Numbered from the stretch's first letter, positions 11,258 through 23,060 are shown. The stretch: 64,000 nucleotides of DNA from Niebla homalea (GCA_019925105.1 JAHGAU010000024.1:868001-932000), one strand, 5' to 3'. Program-made: numbers and translations. Notes: a model not told the origin generated them from the letters alone.

Positions 11258-13224
11258 TCACTGTTCAATTACAGTCCCTCGACGCCTGAGCTTCACCCAA
11301 AGTGGTGACTTATCCCAAAACGTATACTCTTTCTGCTCTATCCATGCTCGACTTGCCCCGTCGATCTCCATGTCGAAGTTCCAGAGAACACGCACCAATA
11401 TAGAACGCATCTCGAAGTATACCAGACTATGCGGTACGAGATTAGCGAAGCTTCGGCCCACGTGTCAGTAGAAGGCGGACTACCTTTTCCCAATGCAGCC
11501 TCTAGGTCCTACGGAGAACGGCTGGAGCGCTGCCTTATCGTCTTTCCTGTATTGGAGAGGGGGATTCGGGAGCCAAAGTTCTGGGGCGACTGTATCAGGG
11601 GAGGCAAAATTGGCGCTGCTGCGGTATGTGGACCATTGGTGGACGCCTACGGAAGTCTGATACCGTCAACTCACATAATCTGGAAAGATCTTGAATGGGA
11701 AGGACCCACATTTCCAGGGACAAATCTCCCATTGATCAACGCGCCTTTGGAGCTTGTTCTCTGTGGGAAAGTCCCTGGAATCGATGGGTAACACTGCAGA
11801 GATTCTTGCAAGATTGCCTCTAGATAGGGCAAGGAAGAGGGTAAGCTGATCGAGCGGAGCGTGATTGTGCCCTCGTTCTTAAACGCGCTTCGTATTTCCG
11901 ATTGCACACGTTTCTGGAGTAAGTAGAAGGTCGCCCCGCTAAGGAACGTTGCCGTTGTGTCCGAACCTGCCGTGAGCAGGGTTCTGGAGGTTCCGAGAAT
12001 CTCTTGTTGAGTCATCCCATTTTCATCATTGTTCTGCAGAATCTGTCACTGCAAGTAAGCGAAGTGTGTGAATGAAGGATTTCAGTACATGCATATGTCA
12101 TAAAGTCCTTGCGACCCGTTTTCCGGCTGAGACGCTTATTTATTTTGGCTTCCGTGAAATCTAGGTGTGCACGACGTTTGGCCGAGAAAGATGGCATAAC
12201 AGACTGCAGCAAACGGAGGAAGAGGCCTGCGGCAGGATAGGTGGCAGCAATACGTATCACCCCCAGGTTCTTGGTTGCTTCGAACACATTCCTGAATGAT
12301 CAGCATATCCAATGAAGCGAAATGAGGTTGACTGACCTGACCCATGAGGGACGCTCGCCGCTTTCAAGAGCTCCATAGGGCTCGCCAAGAACAAGGTCTC
12401 TACAACGAAATCAGACGGCTCCACTTGACCCAGAACGCAGAAATGGAGCACACCCGATAATGTCGAATGTCACGAAATTATAGTACGCCATCAGATCCAC
12501 TCGCCCACTCATAGGTCCGTCAATATTTAATTTCAATTTCGAAATAAGAAGATCGAAAAGGTGGTTTAGAAGGGGCTCCAGTTCGAGCAAAGCGCCATCG
12601 GAAAATGCGTACGCGAGGAGCTTTCTTATGCGGCTGTGGTTGGCCTGATTTGCCACTGCAGACGTAAATTGGATGACCATATATGAAAAGCTCCCGTACC
12701 CAACATATTGGTCTGGTTCGCCCCCATGTAATAGGCTGGGTCTTTGACTAGCTCCCTTCTATCGGGTTTCAGACCATAGATATCTGTGACACGTATCTAT
12801 AAGTCCAGTGTCGCTCTTCGCAGAGTGATTCGTTACCTCTCCATGCTTGCGCCGTACTAAACGACAAACTATGAGGTAGGATTCTGACGACGCTGCCGTA
12901 TCTGTCATGTAGAGCTTTCGTATTCTTGAGTCCTGTTCCTCTGAGCTTAGATAAGGCTTCCGGGAAGTGGAAGGCCGCTCGAGCGGTGGGACCTGCCCAT
13001 GACATTTATTGACAATCGTAAGGTTGAAAGAATTGTGATGCCGTACCAGGATAATCCGCAAGAGGATGCCAGAATAGATTGTAGAATGCGATGCTGACGC
13101 AAGCTATAAGATACAGTCATGAATCAGCATCTCCACTTCTCTCTATCATGATAGGTCAATCCGTACAGTGCTAAGGAAAGCCGTAGCAATGTTCACGGGA
13201 GAGTAGAGCGGTCCGAAGACCCAT
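11258..13224 (-). CDS. Cytochrome P450, isotrichodermin C-15 hydroxylase (TRI11/CYP65)-like
   Basis: A complete spliceable model exists. Exons (minus strand): 13224-13197, 13103-13047, 12992-12837, 12783-12700, 12655-12454, 12399-12337, 12291-12093, 12042-11710, 11656-11484 and 11426-11258, about 487 residues. Every junction keeps frame. Landmarks in order: FWHPLADYPG hinge, NHSRIRKLLAYAFSD, LTAGSDTTATFLSGAT (I-helix oxygen-binding region), LPYLEAILQESL (ExxR helix), and the haem loop FSVGPRGCIGK. The intron at 12043-12092 has a GC donor. The first exon is the weakest part: frame before 13116 is closed by TGA, so I place a 93-bp intron and a start at 13224. It sits among three pseudogenes, so expression or function is uncertain even though the reading frame looks intact. 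Confidence 0.72.
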
Positions 13225-13482
13225 GATGTATTACCGGACTTAACGAGTGTGTGACACAACCATCAAACGCGGCAATAAATTGCAATGCCAGTCCTTATGA
13301 CTCGCTACGGCATAAGGAGCAGCCGACTCCTGCACGCTGAGGCGGGGCAGTACAACAAGCTCTCGTACAGTAACCTCTTCAGTGGTTCAACTTACTTAAC
13401 CCAGTTCATGCGCCATCCAAGTCTTATTTTTATCAAGTGGTGCACTTCTCTTGCCACTGATCCACAGCAAAGCTCTTCTTCA

Positions 13483-14442
13483 ATGGGTTTGACATGGTCG
13501 CAATTCTTCCCACCGTCTCCGGGACTCACAGAGGCCAACATTCCAAGCCAGAAGGGCAAGGTTTTGATTGTGACCGGCGGCGCCTCAGGAATAGAGTTTG
13601 AGCTTTGCAGGTGGCAGAGTCTACCTGGATGGACGCTCAGCACCAAAGGCAAAATCTGCAATCTCAAAAATCAGAGCTCTTCCGACAACTGAAAGCTCAG
13701 CTGGTGAGCTTCACTTTCTCACTCTTACCCTTGATGATCTTAAAATGGTAAAGCCGGCAGTACAAGCCTTCACGGGCGAAGAATCAAGTTTGGACTGTCT
13801 TTTCAATAATGCAGGCGTTTCGAACCCACCTTAAGGCTCGGTCTCAGCACATGGTTATGAACTTCAAATGGCCACCAATCGTTTTAGCCACGATCTCCTG
13901 ACCCAGCTCCTGCTCCCAATCCTTCTTCACACAGCAGAAGGGGAACCGGCGGCAGCAGTACGCGTGATATGGACTTCGTCGATTGTGGTGGATCTGTCGG
14001 CTCCAAAAGGCGGCGGAATGGATCTCTCTGAAGTCGCAAATCCGGCTTAAAAACCACAGCAGAATTACTTGAATTCTAAAACAGGTAACTGGTTTCTTAC
14101 TGGCGCAGTGGCAGATCAAGTTAGGTTTACGGGCATCATGAGCGTGACAAAAATCCAGGAAACTTGAGAACACCTCTATGACGACATATGCCACGGTTGA
14201 GCGTCATTACATCGCCATTGCTCTACCCGGCCAAGATGGGTGCTTAAACGGAGCTTTGGGCGGGGCTTTTTGCAGACTTGAGAATTCAAGATGAGAAAGG
14301 ATACGTGATACCCTGGGGTCGTCTGCATTCAAGTCCAAGACCCGATTTGCTGGCTGCTTTGAAGGCTCAGGGGGACGGAGGTTCAGGCCTTGCTTCGCTC
14401 TTTGTCGAGGATTGCGAGAAGAAGACACGAGATTACAGATAA
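13483..14442 (+). pseudogene. Short-chain dehydrogenase/reductase pseudogene
   Basis: A retinol-dehydrogenase-like fungal SDR is recognisable from start to end: MGLTWSQFFPP start, cofactor motif VTGGASGI (about 13570), LDCLFNNAGVS (NNAG motif, about 13790), TSSIVVDLSAP (about 13975), the NYLNSKTGNWFL active-site segment (Tyr-x3-Lys, about 14063), and the C-terminal LYPAKMGA...YVIPWGRLHSSPR (14215-14350). Lesions: a deletion of about ten codons right after the cofactor motif with a frameshift, TAA at 13832-13834, TAA at 14048-14050, frameshifts between 14090 and 14170, and TAA at 14245-14247. It is in tandem with the cluster remnants, which suggests a former tailoring oxidoreductase. Confidence 0.85.
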
Positions 14443-14848
14443 TTCTTGAGTCATCCTCATAGATCATGGCGCTCTCAGGGGTCTTTAGGAAGTGTGATTC
14501 CAGGCTTTAATCCGGTCGGCTACCACCTCGATGATCTGCAAGATATCCTACACCGTCATCTGAAAGACTTTGTCGTCTACAGGACTAGCATTGGAGGAAT
14601 TTGTGCTCTTCTGTACGACACTAGCAGGAGCGCCTTGGGCGGACACACCTTTTCGGTACTTCAGAAGCCGCTCTAGAAAAGGGAATGCAAATAAAGATGC
14701 TCACCCTACCAATGCACTAGCCATGAGTAGTTGAGTGTTATCAAGTACCTACTGACCAAGTCCTGACATAAGTATGGTTAGGCCCTGGAGCTAAGTTCCA
14801 TTTTGCAGGAGGCTATCAAGCCGTTGTAGCTGCAGCTCAGAGCATATA
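14443..14848. other. Intergenic region before the inverted-repeat element
   Basis: One open frame (14446-14676, +) has no recognisable motif. Nothing else is seen. Confidence 0.3.
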
Positions 14849-15100
14849 GAAGAGCTCACCTACCAACCCGACAGTACAGATAATACTCACCCTGCTACGC
14901 TTTGCGGCGTGAAGCGCCCTAGCATGCAATTTTCAGATCTATGGGCCTGGTTCGATAACGCGGGATTTCCTAGGAGGGAACGTTAATAACGAAACCCTGG
15001 GTACGCCTCCTGGGCAGTGGCGTGCGTATTTAAAAGCCCGTTAGGATATTATCTGTACTGTCCGGTTGCCGGGTTTGTCCGGTTGGTAGGTGAGCTCTTC
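14849..15100. mobile_element. Small inverted-repeat element (MITE-like) with TA target duplication
   Basis: The first bases gaagagctcacctaccaacc (14849-14868) reappear as a reverse complement at 15081-15100. Further inward, gacagtacagataat on the left matches the right arm after an extra segment of about 20 bases. Both ends are flanked by TA (14847-14848 and 15101-15102), the target-site duplication of Tc1/mariner-type elements. At 252 bp with no coding capacity, it is a non-autonomous element. It separates the SDR pseudogene from the NLR pseudogene. Confidence 0.75.
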
Positions 15101-15102
15101 TA

Positions 15103-15407
15103 CTTTGGCGCCAATTAATGTCCGTGAGTTTTGCAGCTGCGCGTGAGATTTTGGACTTTGGCAGAGTTCTCTGCTCCAGCCACATGGTACCTGGCTCTCA
15201 ATAAAAGCGCTTGATGCTTAAAGCAGGGACGATTCGAGGTCTCACTGATAGATGCGCTGCGTCGATCATTGAACGCGGCATTGAATGGCTGCAGGATGAT
15301 CGTTTGAAAGAACTTGGCTTGGTTACCCTGTGTGCCTCTCATTGATCCGAACATCTTGAGCTATTGAGTGCAAGCCTTAGACTTGGGAGAGACATTCGGA
15401 ACGGATC
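15103..15407. other. Intergenic region upstream of the NLR
   Basis: No gene, RNA or repeat is seen. It would be the promoter and 5' UTR of the NLR-like gene that starts at 15408. Confidence 0.3.
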
Positions 15408-18400
15408 ATGGAACCGGTGAGCCTGGCCATCGGCATTGCTGGGCTCCACAATGCTTCCATTGGCATTCTGGGCCGTGTCCGAGACTACCGGGACTTCGGA
15501 AGGGTATCATCGACCACAATTGCACGCTTCAATTTTCTGATTAAGACTACAGCAGTGGGCGAGCGCTGTTGGCATTGGCGATGATGGACTGACTGACCTA
15601 CATGATGCTCGTCTTGATCATCCGCAGACGGCTTCCGTTGTGCGTAAAATTCTGTATTGGTCATGCAAGCTATTTCAGACACTGGAGTACAACACGATCT
15701 CTCTCAAGCTTCCCGTAAAGCAACGATCGGAAGTCGAAGGGTGGTCGCTATCCACCAACGACATTAGAGAAGGACCCCATCATCACCCAAAATTCTCCAA
15801 GAGGAGTCGGTTGGCTTGGTCCACAGGATCAAAGACCAAATTGACCCAGGACGTCCAACAATTGGAGGAGCTAGTTAATGTACTTCATAACGTCGTGACT
15901 CCACGTGATGTCAATGGAGATGGCGTGACCACCTGTAATCCTCCCATTCAAGATCAGCTGACTTTTGTTGAGCATCTCACCTAGAAGACAAGCTCGACCT
16001 TCTCGCCGATGTTGGCTTAGAGCGTCTTTTGGAGCTCGCCACCTCACAAGAGCCGCGCAGCCTTGATGAATGGCTTGACGCAACAAAAGATGACGATCAA
16101 TACGACAGATTCATAGCTGACTGTCTCGATGGGACTTGTGGATGGATCTTAAGCCACCCTAGCTACAAAGAATGGGAAACACGAGATGAGATGAACAGGG
16201 TTGCGAAGCTCTCATGGGTCCATGGACCTGCCGGATTTGGAAAGACCGTCCTTTCAGCGTCTTTGATTCGCCGCGTGAGAGCGAACTTGCAGCTCCCTCT
16301 CGTCTACTATTTCTCATCCAGTCATGCTCAGAATGCTGATGGGGTGGATGGCGTTGTCCGGACTTGGCTTACCCAATTAATTCGAAAAGACAAGGGTGCT
16401 CATGATCTTGCCTATCAACTACTCGAAGAGAGGAACACAAGAAAAGCGTCCAAAGAGGATATCTGGACTTTACTCAGAGAATTCCTGGTACGGATACAAA
16501 ACTATATTTTAATATTAAATAGACTTAACAAATTTCAAAGCGTTGATGACCAAAGACAGAAATTTCTTTCCAGGTTGAAGTCGTGTATGCAATCTACTAC
16601 GACTTCAGCGGTTATCACGAGCCGGAGCGAGTTCGACATCAACTCCGAACTTCGCCCCTCAGTCCCAGAGATTGACAACTACACCATCCTAGAATGCAAA
16701 ATCTCAGAAGACACAGTAAAGAGTGACATTGACACATTTGCGTCATCAATAGTTAGAAGACGCCTGCCTCGACAAGAAGAGTCTTTGCGGAAGGAATTGA
16801 GTGCAAGAATGGCTGAAAGATGTCAAGGTCAATTCCTGTGGCTCAAATTGCAGCAAAGTCAATTGCGTGATAGCAAGAGCCCCAAGGTCCTCAGAAAATC
16901 AATCGAAGTAATGCCACAGGGCCTCCATTCTACCTACGAACACAGCTGGAACAGTATTCAAGCTCTTGAAGAACCGGACCGTAGCCGCGCTATCGACACT
17001 TTACGCTGGCTGACCTTTGCGCTTCAACCACTCACTGTTCAGGTGCTGGCGGAGGCAATGGTCATAAATCTGGATGTGGACTCTGAGGGCTTCTCTGAGG
17101 ACGATCTCCCAACGATATTGACGATGAGTACATCGATGGCGAGATCAGACAGCTCTATGGATCTCTGGTAGAGGTCCAGGGCCATAACTTTCCCAGATTT
17201 AGAGTGGTACGGCTTGTCCATGCTTCTGTCAACGAATTCCTGCTGGTAAAATTACCTCCTTCTCCCTTCCTTGGAATAGCCAACAAGGAAGCCTCATCAA
17301 GTGCCGCTCAACACGCTATCCTAGCAGCTTATTGCATCCGCTTTTTGGACTTAGGGAAAGCCTTGGAGCTCAGTAATCGTCAGATGGAACCCTTGTTTGC
17401 TATCTACGCAGTAAATAATTGTTACAGACATCTTAGAAGATCTGATATCTATTATGATCATATCTCCGATTTTGTTGATGCTTTTGTAAAGCCCGGCAAT
17501 GCCAACTTCGAGACCTGGAAATGGACATACGAAGGGAGTGCGCTACCGAGCAGGTTGACTGCTACATCGTTCTACTATGCAGCTTGCTTCGGACTGGTTC
17601 CAGCTATGATCTACCTTCATGACAATCAATACGTTGATATTGACTCCGTGGGTGGGCAGTTCGGCACCGCTTTACAAGGCGTCTGTGCGAAAGGATATAC
17701 TGAAGCGTTTGAATGTCTCGTCCAGTGGCATGCTGACCCGACAATTCATGGAGGTCAATTTGGCAGCGCACTCAACGCTGCAGCATACCATGGTCGAGTC
17801 AACATGGTCAGAACGCTTCCTGACATAAATACCTCTTCTGATCCGCTAACGTGGGAGGCGCACGAAGCGATGAGACTTGCAGCAGCCAGAGGGTTTCTAG
17901 AAGTCGTGAGATTTCTCATCGACAGGGGCGCTCCAGTAGATCCACCAAATTCTGTCTACCCCACACACCAACGATTTGGAGAATCAGAGTCCAGCACGAC
18001 CCCTCTTCTCGCAGCAGTGGGTAACCATCATTTGGATGTCATTGAGCTGCTTCTTGAACGAGGAGCCAGTCCAGATGCACCAAGTCTACCGGGTCTGCCT
18101 GGACCGACCGCTTTGCACTTGGCAGTAGATTTCAGTTCTTGCAAAGCAGTGGAGCTGTTGCTCCTCTACTGTGTTAATGTCAACCCGCAACGAGCACTAG
18201 GCACGCCCCTTCACATTGCCTCGGGTCGCAACATCGAAATTGCGATGGATTTGCTTGACAAGGGGGCAATTGTAGATGCACGAGAGAAAGAATACCAAAA
18301 GACCTCACTTCATCTTGCAGCTGAAATTGGAAGGTCTGATATGCTGGCTGGCTTACTACAACGAGGCGCTGATAAAGACGCGCAAGATGTGGATGGATGG

Positions 18401-19682
18401 ACACCACTCTATCTTGCGGCCAAATATGGTGAGAGGGAAGCAGTTGCATTTTTAGTCGAACAGGAAGCCGATATCAGCTTGCGGAGCAGACAAAATTGGA
18501 CACCATTGCATTCTGCAATAATGAATAATAATTTGGAGATAGCAGAGTATCTACTGGAAAAAGAGTCGACACCATTACAAGCGGAGGAGGAGCCAACCTG
18601 GACACTTCTTCACCTTGCAGCGGAGAAAGCACAGCTAGGCTTCACAAGAACTTTGCTTGAAAGGGGAGCAAATATCAATGCTCGGGCTAGCTATGGTTGG
18701 ACACCGTTGTCTAACGCGATCCAACCAAACGACGCGATGAGCGAGGATCAACGCCTGAAGGAGGTTCAGCTTCTAATCGAACATGGAGCGCTCTTTGGCA
18801 CTGACGACCTGGGACGAACCCCTCTTCACGAAGCCGCCAAACTGAATCGTGACTTAATAGCGAGATATCTTATCGACCAAGGCAAAGCCATCAACGCCCA
18901 GACCAAAGATTGTTTGACACCTCTTTGCATTGCAATGATGAACGAAAATTTTGACCTAGCTGAGCTGCTGGTCAATCGCGGAGCCGACATCAACATTCTT
19001 GGCACAGATGGCACAACGGTTCTGAATGTTGCGATTGAAATTGCCACCGATGAATTCGTCTGCGATTTGTTACAATCTGGAGCTGATGTAGATACCATGG
19101 ATCATTATGGAATGAGATGCTCTAATTGGTTGCAACGTTTGCGTCCTCATCTACTTCTGCCAGAAATTTTGGGAAAACCTCCCAACGAGGTCTCCGCTAA
19201 GCCCGACGTGTCGGTGCTCAAGGCGACGCTGTTGACTCTCACCAAAGCCATAAGGGAGGATGAGGCGAAAAGACCTCATGCATGGTACCCCTTGGCTCAC
19301 TGCTTTCTCTTTCTCGAGATGGAGGATCACGCAAGGGCCACTTATCAAGCACTGTCATTTGTCAACAGGGGCTCCGCTATGAGTACAATAAGTTGCAACA
19401 TGTGCGATATACGAATGGACGGAGAGACTTCTTTTTTTTGTTTGTAAGGTATGCCCAAGCACAGATCTATGCAAATCCAGCATGGAAAGGCATAGCGAGG
19501 AAGGCAGCCTCCTCACCTGTAGATCAGGAGGAAGTCTCAGCAAGGAGCGAACAGGAATCGTGACCTTGCTTCGCCACGACTTCATGAAAATTGTGTCCTC
19601 AGAAGCTACACTACGCCCCGATGATGACGAAGAAGCTTTCAGAAAATGGCTCGAGGAAATTGTTGAGCAATTCACCGATTGA
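15408..19682 (+). pseudogene. HeLo-like / NACHT / ankyrin NLR with frameshifts and a damaged Walker B site
   Basis: The start MEPVSLAIGIAGL with DYRDFG is typical of the fungal HeLo (prion-inhibition and propagation) domain. It continues after a frameshift as LRLQQWASAVGIGDD (about 15550). A possible 80-bp intron lies at about 15904-15983. The NACHT domain follows with P-loop GPAGFGKT (about 16225-16248). From 17204 there are about a dozen ankyrin repeats in one 747-codon frame, then a Cys-rich segment (CNMC...CKVC) ending at 19682. Frames break near 15528 (2 bases short), near 17112 (1 base) and in the T8 run at 19431-19438. The Walker B stretch at 16518-16535 reads NRLNKF where the family has DGLDEC-like sequence, mostly G-to-A changes. 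Homologues are intracellular STAND immune-type receptors; this copy is probably dead, though single-base breaks could be sequencing errors. Confidence 0.75.
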
Positions 19683-19701
19683 CGGGATTGATCCCACACT
19701 T

Positions 19702-21286
19702 CTAGGCGAAGCAATATTCTCGTATAGCGGGTCCTCGCAGCGTATATCGCCTTTCCAGCTTCTCCAAAGTGGCTGCTATTGTTTCAATTGAGCTATGACC
19801 AAGGCAAGCAAGATTGAAGTCGAGGATAAGATCTTTGATTCGCTCTCTAAGATTGAGAGATGGTGTGCCTATCCAAGCAGCGTTCAAGGGAAAGAGCATA
19901 GCCATTGAGCCGAGTGGGTGATATTGTATGGCAGTCTGTGCAAGATCAAATATCTCTTGAGACCATTGAACGCATTCAGTGGTGAAGCGCGAAGGTTCGC
20001 CTAACAGTGAAGTGTGGATGCGGCTGATAAGAATGCTGGTCATGAGTGCGAGGCTCAGCACGCGTAATCTATTCACGAAGAGAAGATCGCTCCTGCGAGA
20101 GGTTAAGATGTCCCTCTCAAGAGATGTCAAACGCTGGCGAAGCTGTGCAACATTGACTCTACAAGGGCCGAGTAAGGAGTCGGTTTCGGATACCAGCCCC
20201 TGAATATCTGTATCCCATATTGGCAGAGAGCCCTCCTTAGCCTCCCTGCTTCGATGCAAAATTTCGGGCACACAAGCGAGGTATTTCAGCCATTCGCTAT
20301 CAACGGTCGTGGTTTCAAACTCGCTTTCGACAAGGATCTTCCACTCTTGCCGTGACAAGCGGAATCTGTCCCAATAGAGAGCTTCGAAGACCTTCATACC
20401 TCTGTCAACATCATGCTGATGCATGTACACTCAGATAATACTTACCACAGGACCTCGAAGAGTTTGCAGCAGCTGGCGCTCGAATTCATCTTGAGGCGTG
20501 AGAAACCCTCGACTCTTGAGGATCTGGACCGCGCCTTCAGAATGACTGGCATTAATGCCTTGGGTGGGATTTGTCAATGTCTATATTACGGGTCATCATC
20601 GAACACTAATTATTACATCAGCATACGCTACTGACCTGGACAATCATCAGAATCATGATGGCACATAATGTTTCGGTGGTCCGCGCTGTACCAGGTTCAT
20701 TGAGTGCATCTCGCAGGGCACTCAAAGCCTTAGAATATTTGAGCAACAGACCACGTTGAGGCACAAAGCGACCAAAGGAGCAAAGATTGGTATGAGCGGC
20801 GACAAGGGTATCTGACGCAGCATCTAACGCCATATTGACGCCGAGGCGCCGTGGGACCTCTGCCAAATAGGGGCCAAAATTCCAGAGCAGCTGATATTTA
20901 ATGTCTATCGTCGGATTGATCCTCCGAACGAAAGCCGAGGACAAATTTGTCATCGAGTTCGTAGGAGTGCGATGCACTTGTAGGGTTAGTGCAGTCTGAC
21001 CCTGTATGGGCTCGATCTCGCCCTGTGAGGCACGCTTGTCTCTGGAAAAGAATTTCTTTCCTTCATCCTGGAACTTGTAGCTCAATTGACCATACCCTTG
21101 GCATAGTATCTTTACTCGCTTACAACGCGTGCATGGGACGCCTTGGTCACCCGCGTCACACTGCGTGCTCGATTACATTAGCCCCTTGCCCGGTCTCACT
21201 CAGAGGGACATCATCTAAGGGGGCGACACCTTTTTCTTCTGCTTGCGACATGCATTGCATCCTCGCCCCGACGGCACACCGGGCAT
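19702..21286 (-). CDS. Zn2Cys6 fungal transcription factor
   Basis: Four exons fit exactly: 21286-21230, 21160-20636, 20580-20446 and 20391-19702, about 468 residues. The first exon gives MPGVPSGRGCNACRKQKKK. Splicing then completes a perfect binuclear cluster with spacing C-x2-C-x6-C-x8-C-x2-C-x6-C (ending CTRCKRVKILC). The rest is the fungal-specific regulator domain with the recognisable exon pieces HSEGAVQILKSRG and LRGPVVFEALYW. Introns are 69, 55 and 54 bp. It is convergent with the NLR pseudogene, ends 19 bp from it, and is the only clearly intact regulatory gene in the island. A link with the decayed terpenoid cluster is possible but unproven. Confidence 0.88.
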
Positions 21287-22008
21287 CTTGACTACACTCA
21301 CACCCACTCGCGATCAAGAGGGGACATGCACGGATTCACAGTCCACTGAAAGACTGATGAGGTAAGCCTAGTGCGTGGGAGAGCGCTACGTGTCTCCGAA
21401 GTAGGTTAACACAATAGGGAGAAAGTTGATGCTGTTTATATATTTGTGCTATGTGGCCGAAAGGCTGACTGATGTGCCACTGTACATTAAAAGGAATAAG
21501 CCATAGACGGGCAGTACTGGTCCTGTTCAGCCTTGTCTTGACTGTTCGCAGAGCCTGGGCAAGGTATTTCGCGCACAATGATCCAGTCATACCGCGGTGA
21601 GCATCGCCGATCGTTTCAGTACATGCACAAGGCTTACCTGAACCAGCGATGGTGGCTGTGAAGGTACTTACTCATCAGCGCAATGCGCGTTTCAAACGTC
21701 CGTATGATGTCAAACGAAAACTGTTATGCATATTCCTCGGCGTGCTAGCCACATATGGTCCTTTGCGGCGCTGTGCGGTAATTGGCCCGGTAGGCTTCAG
21801 AAACAAGGCGAACCAGCAAGGCACTGCTAACGACTCTTTTACATTTGGCAGCCCCACATGATATGACGTTCGTAGTCTACCACTGGGATATCGATATAAG
21901 ATTCCCTCTTCCCCTGCCTTTGTCAACTTCGATCAATCCATTCATTCATCGTCGACCATTGAAGAAACAAACGTGCCTCGAAAACACATGCTTTTTACCC
22001 CTAGAGTT
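21287..22008. other. Intergenic region between divergent TF and tubby/LURP-one-like pseudogene
   Basis: No gene motif is seen. Short frames on both strands are unsupported. It would hold the promoters of both flanking genes. Confidence 0.3.
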
Positions 22009-22840
22009 ATGGAGAACAAGATGCAATACGAAGACAAAGCCGACTTGGATTGGAAAAGCCCATCCGACCGGCCGGAAGACAATATGGACGACTTCTCAGC
22101 AGTAGCACCACCACCACCCTACCAACCAAACCAACAGAGGTCGCATCCCGACCTCCAAGACCCTTAGCATTTCCATCCAGATGAAAAGGCATCATCATCA
22201 TCCTCATCCTCAACAACCCCGTCTCAGCGCACCACCGGCCTCTAGCAACCCGTCACCCGCACCTTCGACATGAAACACTAGAACTGGAAGATGTGCGGCG
22301 TCCACATCACCGACACCGCCACCAACACCATCCTCTACCTAGCCGCCCTCCAACTCCGCAAACCCCACATCACCCTCACCACCGCCGCCGCCGCCGCCGG
22401 TGCCGATGCCCCCGTCGGCGCCATCACCTTCCACTACACCAGCCTCCGCATCGACACCACCGTGGCGCGGCAACGCCCTCACGCTCAGCCCCGCGAGATT
22501 CTTGGGGCGCAAGGGTCACACCTTCGTCTCGCGCGCGCTCGGCGGCCAGACGCTCCACTGGAAGTGCGAGCGGCTGGGCACCGATTTGGTGTGTGTTGTG
22601 AATGGGCGGGACGATGTGGCGCTGGCGAGGTACGGGTTCAGCTGTCTCAGTGTGAAGAAGTGTGGGAGTATGGAGGTTGTTTTTCCTTCAGGTGCGGGTG
22701 CAGGTGCGGCACAGGATTCGGTGATGGATGGGGATGGGGCGGCGTTGGTGGAGGAGGTTATGGTAACGGGGTTGGCGATGATTGAGTGGGTGTACATGGT
22801 GAGGATGAGTGCGGCGGGGGCACCTGTCGTTACTGGATGA
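22009..22840 (+). pseudogene. Tubby/LURP-one-like protein, probable pseudogene
   Basis: A Pro-rich N-terminus (APPPPYQP) followed by ITDTATNTILY...LRKPHITL, FLGRKGHTFVSRALGG and LARYGFSCLSVKKCGSMEV recalls a fungal family of cytosolic proteins with a tubby/LURP-one-like beta-barrel. In one frame there are three TAG codons, at 22165-22167, 22243-22245 and 22279-22281. Each is readable as a mutated CAG (a CpA-to-TpA change). A frameshift is needed near 22460 to reach the C-terminal half. A splice model avoiding all of these was not found. Family assignment is by overall pattern only, and no function can be given. Confidence 0.5.
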
Positions 22841-23060
22841 GATTTTTTTTTCGGTTCATTTTTTTCTTTCTTTTTCCGTGTCTCTTTTTTCGTTTTCGGT
22901 TTTAGGGGAGGACGAAAAAGGAGTGTTTTAGTAGCGAGGACACCGGTTTTTTTTTTGAATCTTTTTTTTTTTTGGAGTTATTCTACATACTTTCCAAAGA
23001 CTCAATAATGAGGAACAAGTATACGATCGGAGAGTACCCAGAACATCATCCACTAATCTC

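Noticed and set aside
15500..15550. An intron to explain the first NLR frame break
   Set aside because: The coding pattern of the HeLo domain continues on both sides of the break, and no donor/acceptor pair restores the frame; a 2-base deletion fits better.
20581..20635. Frame break in the Zn2Cys6 regulator suggesting a pseudogene
   Set aside because: A clean 55-bp intron with GTCAGT donor and ATATAG acceptor restores the frame exactly; the gene is intact.
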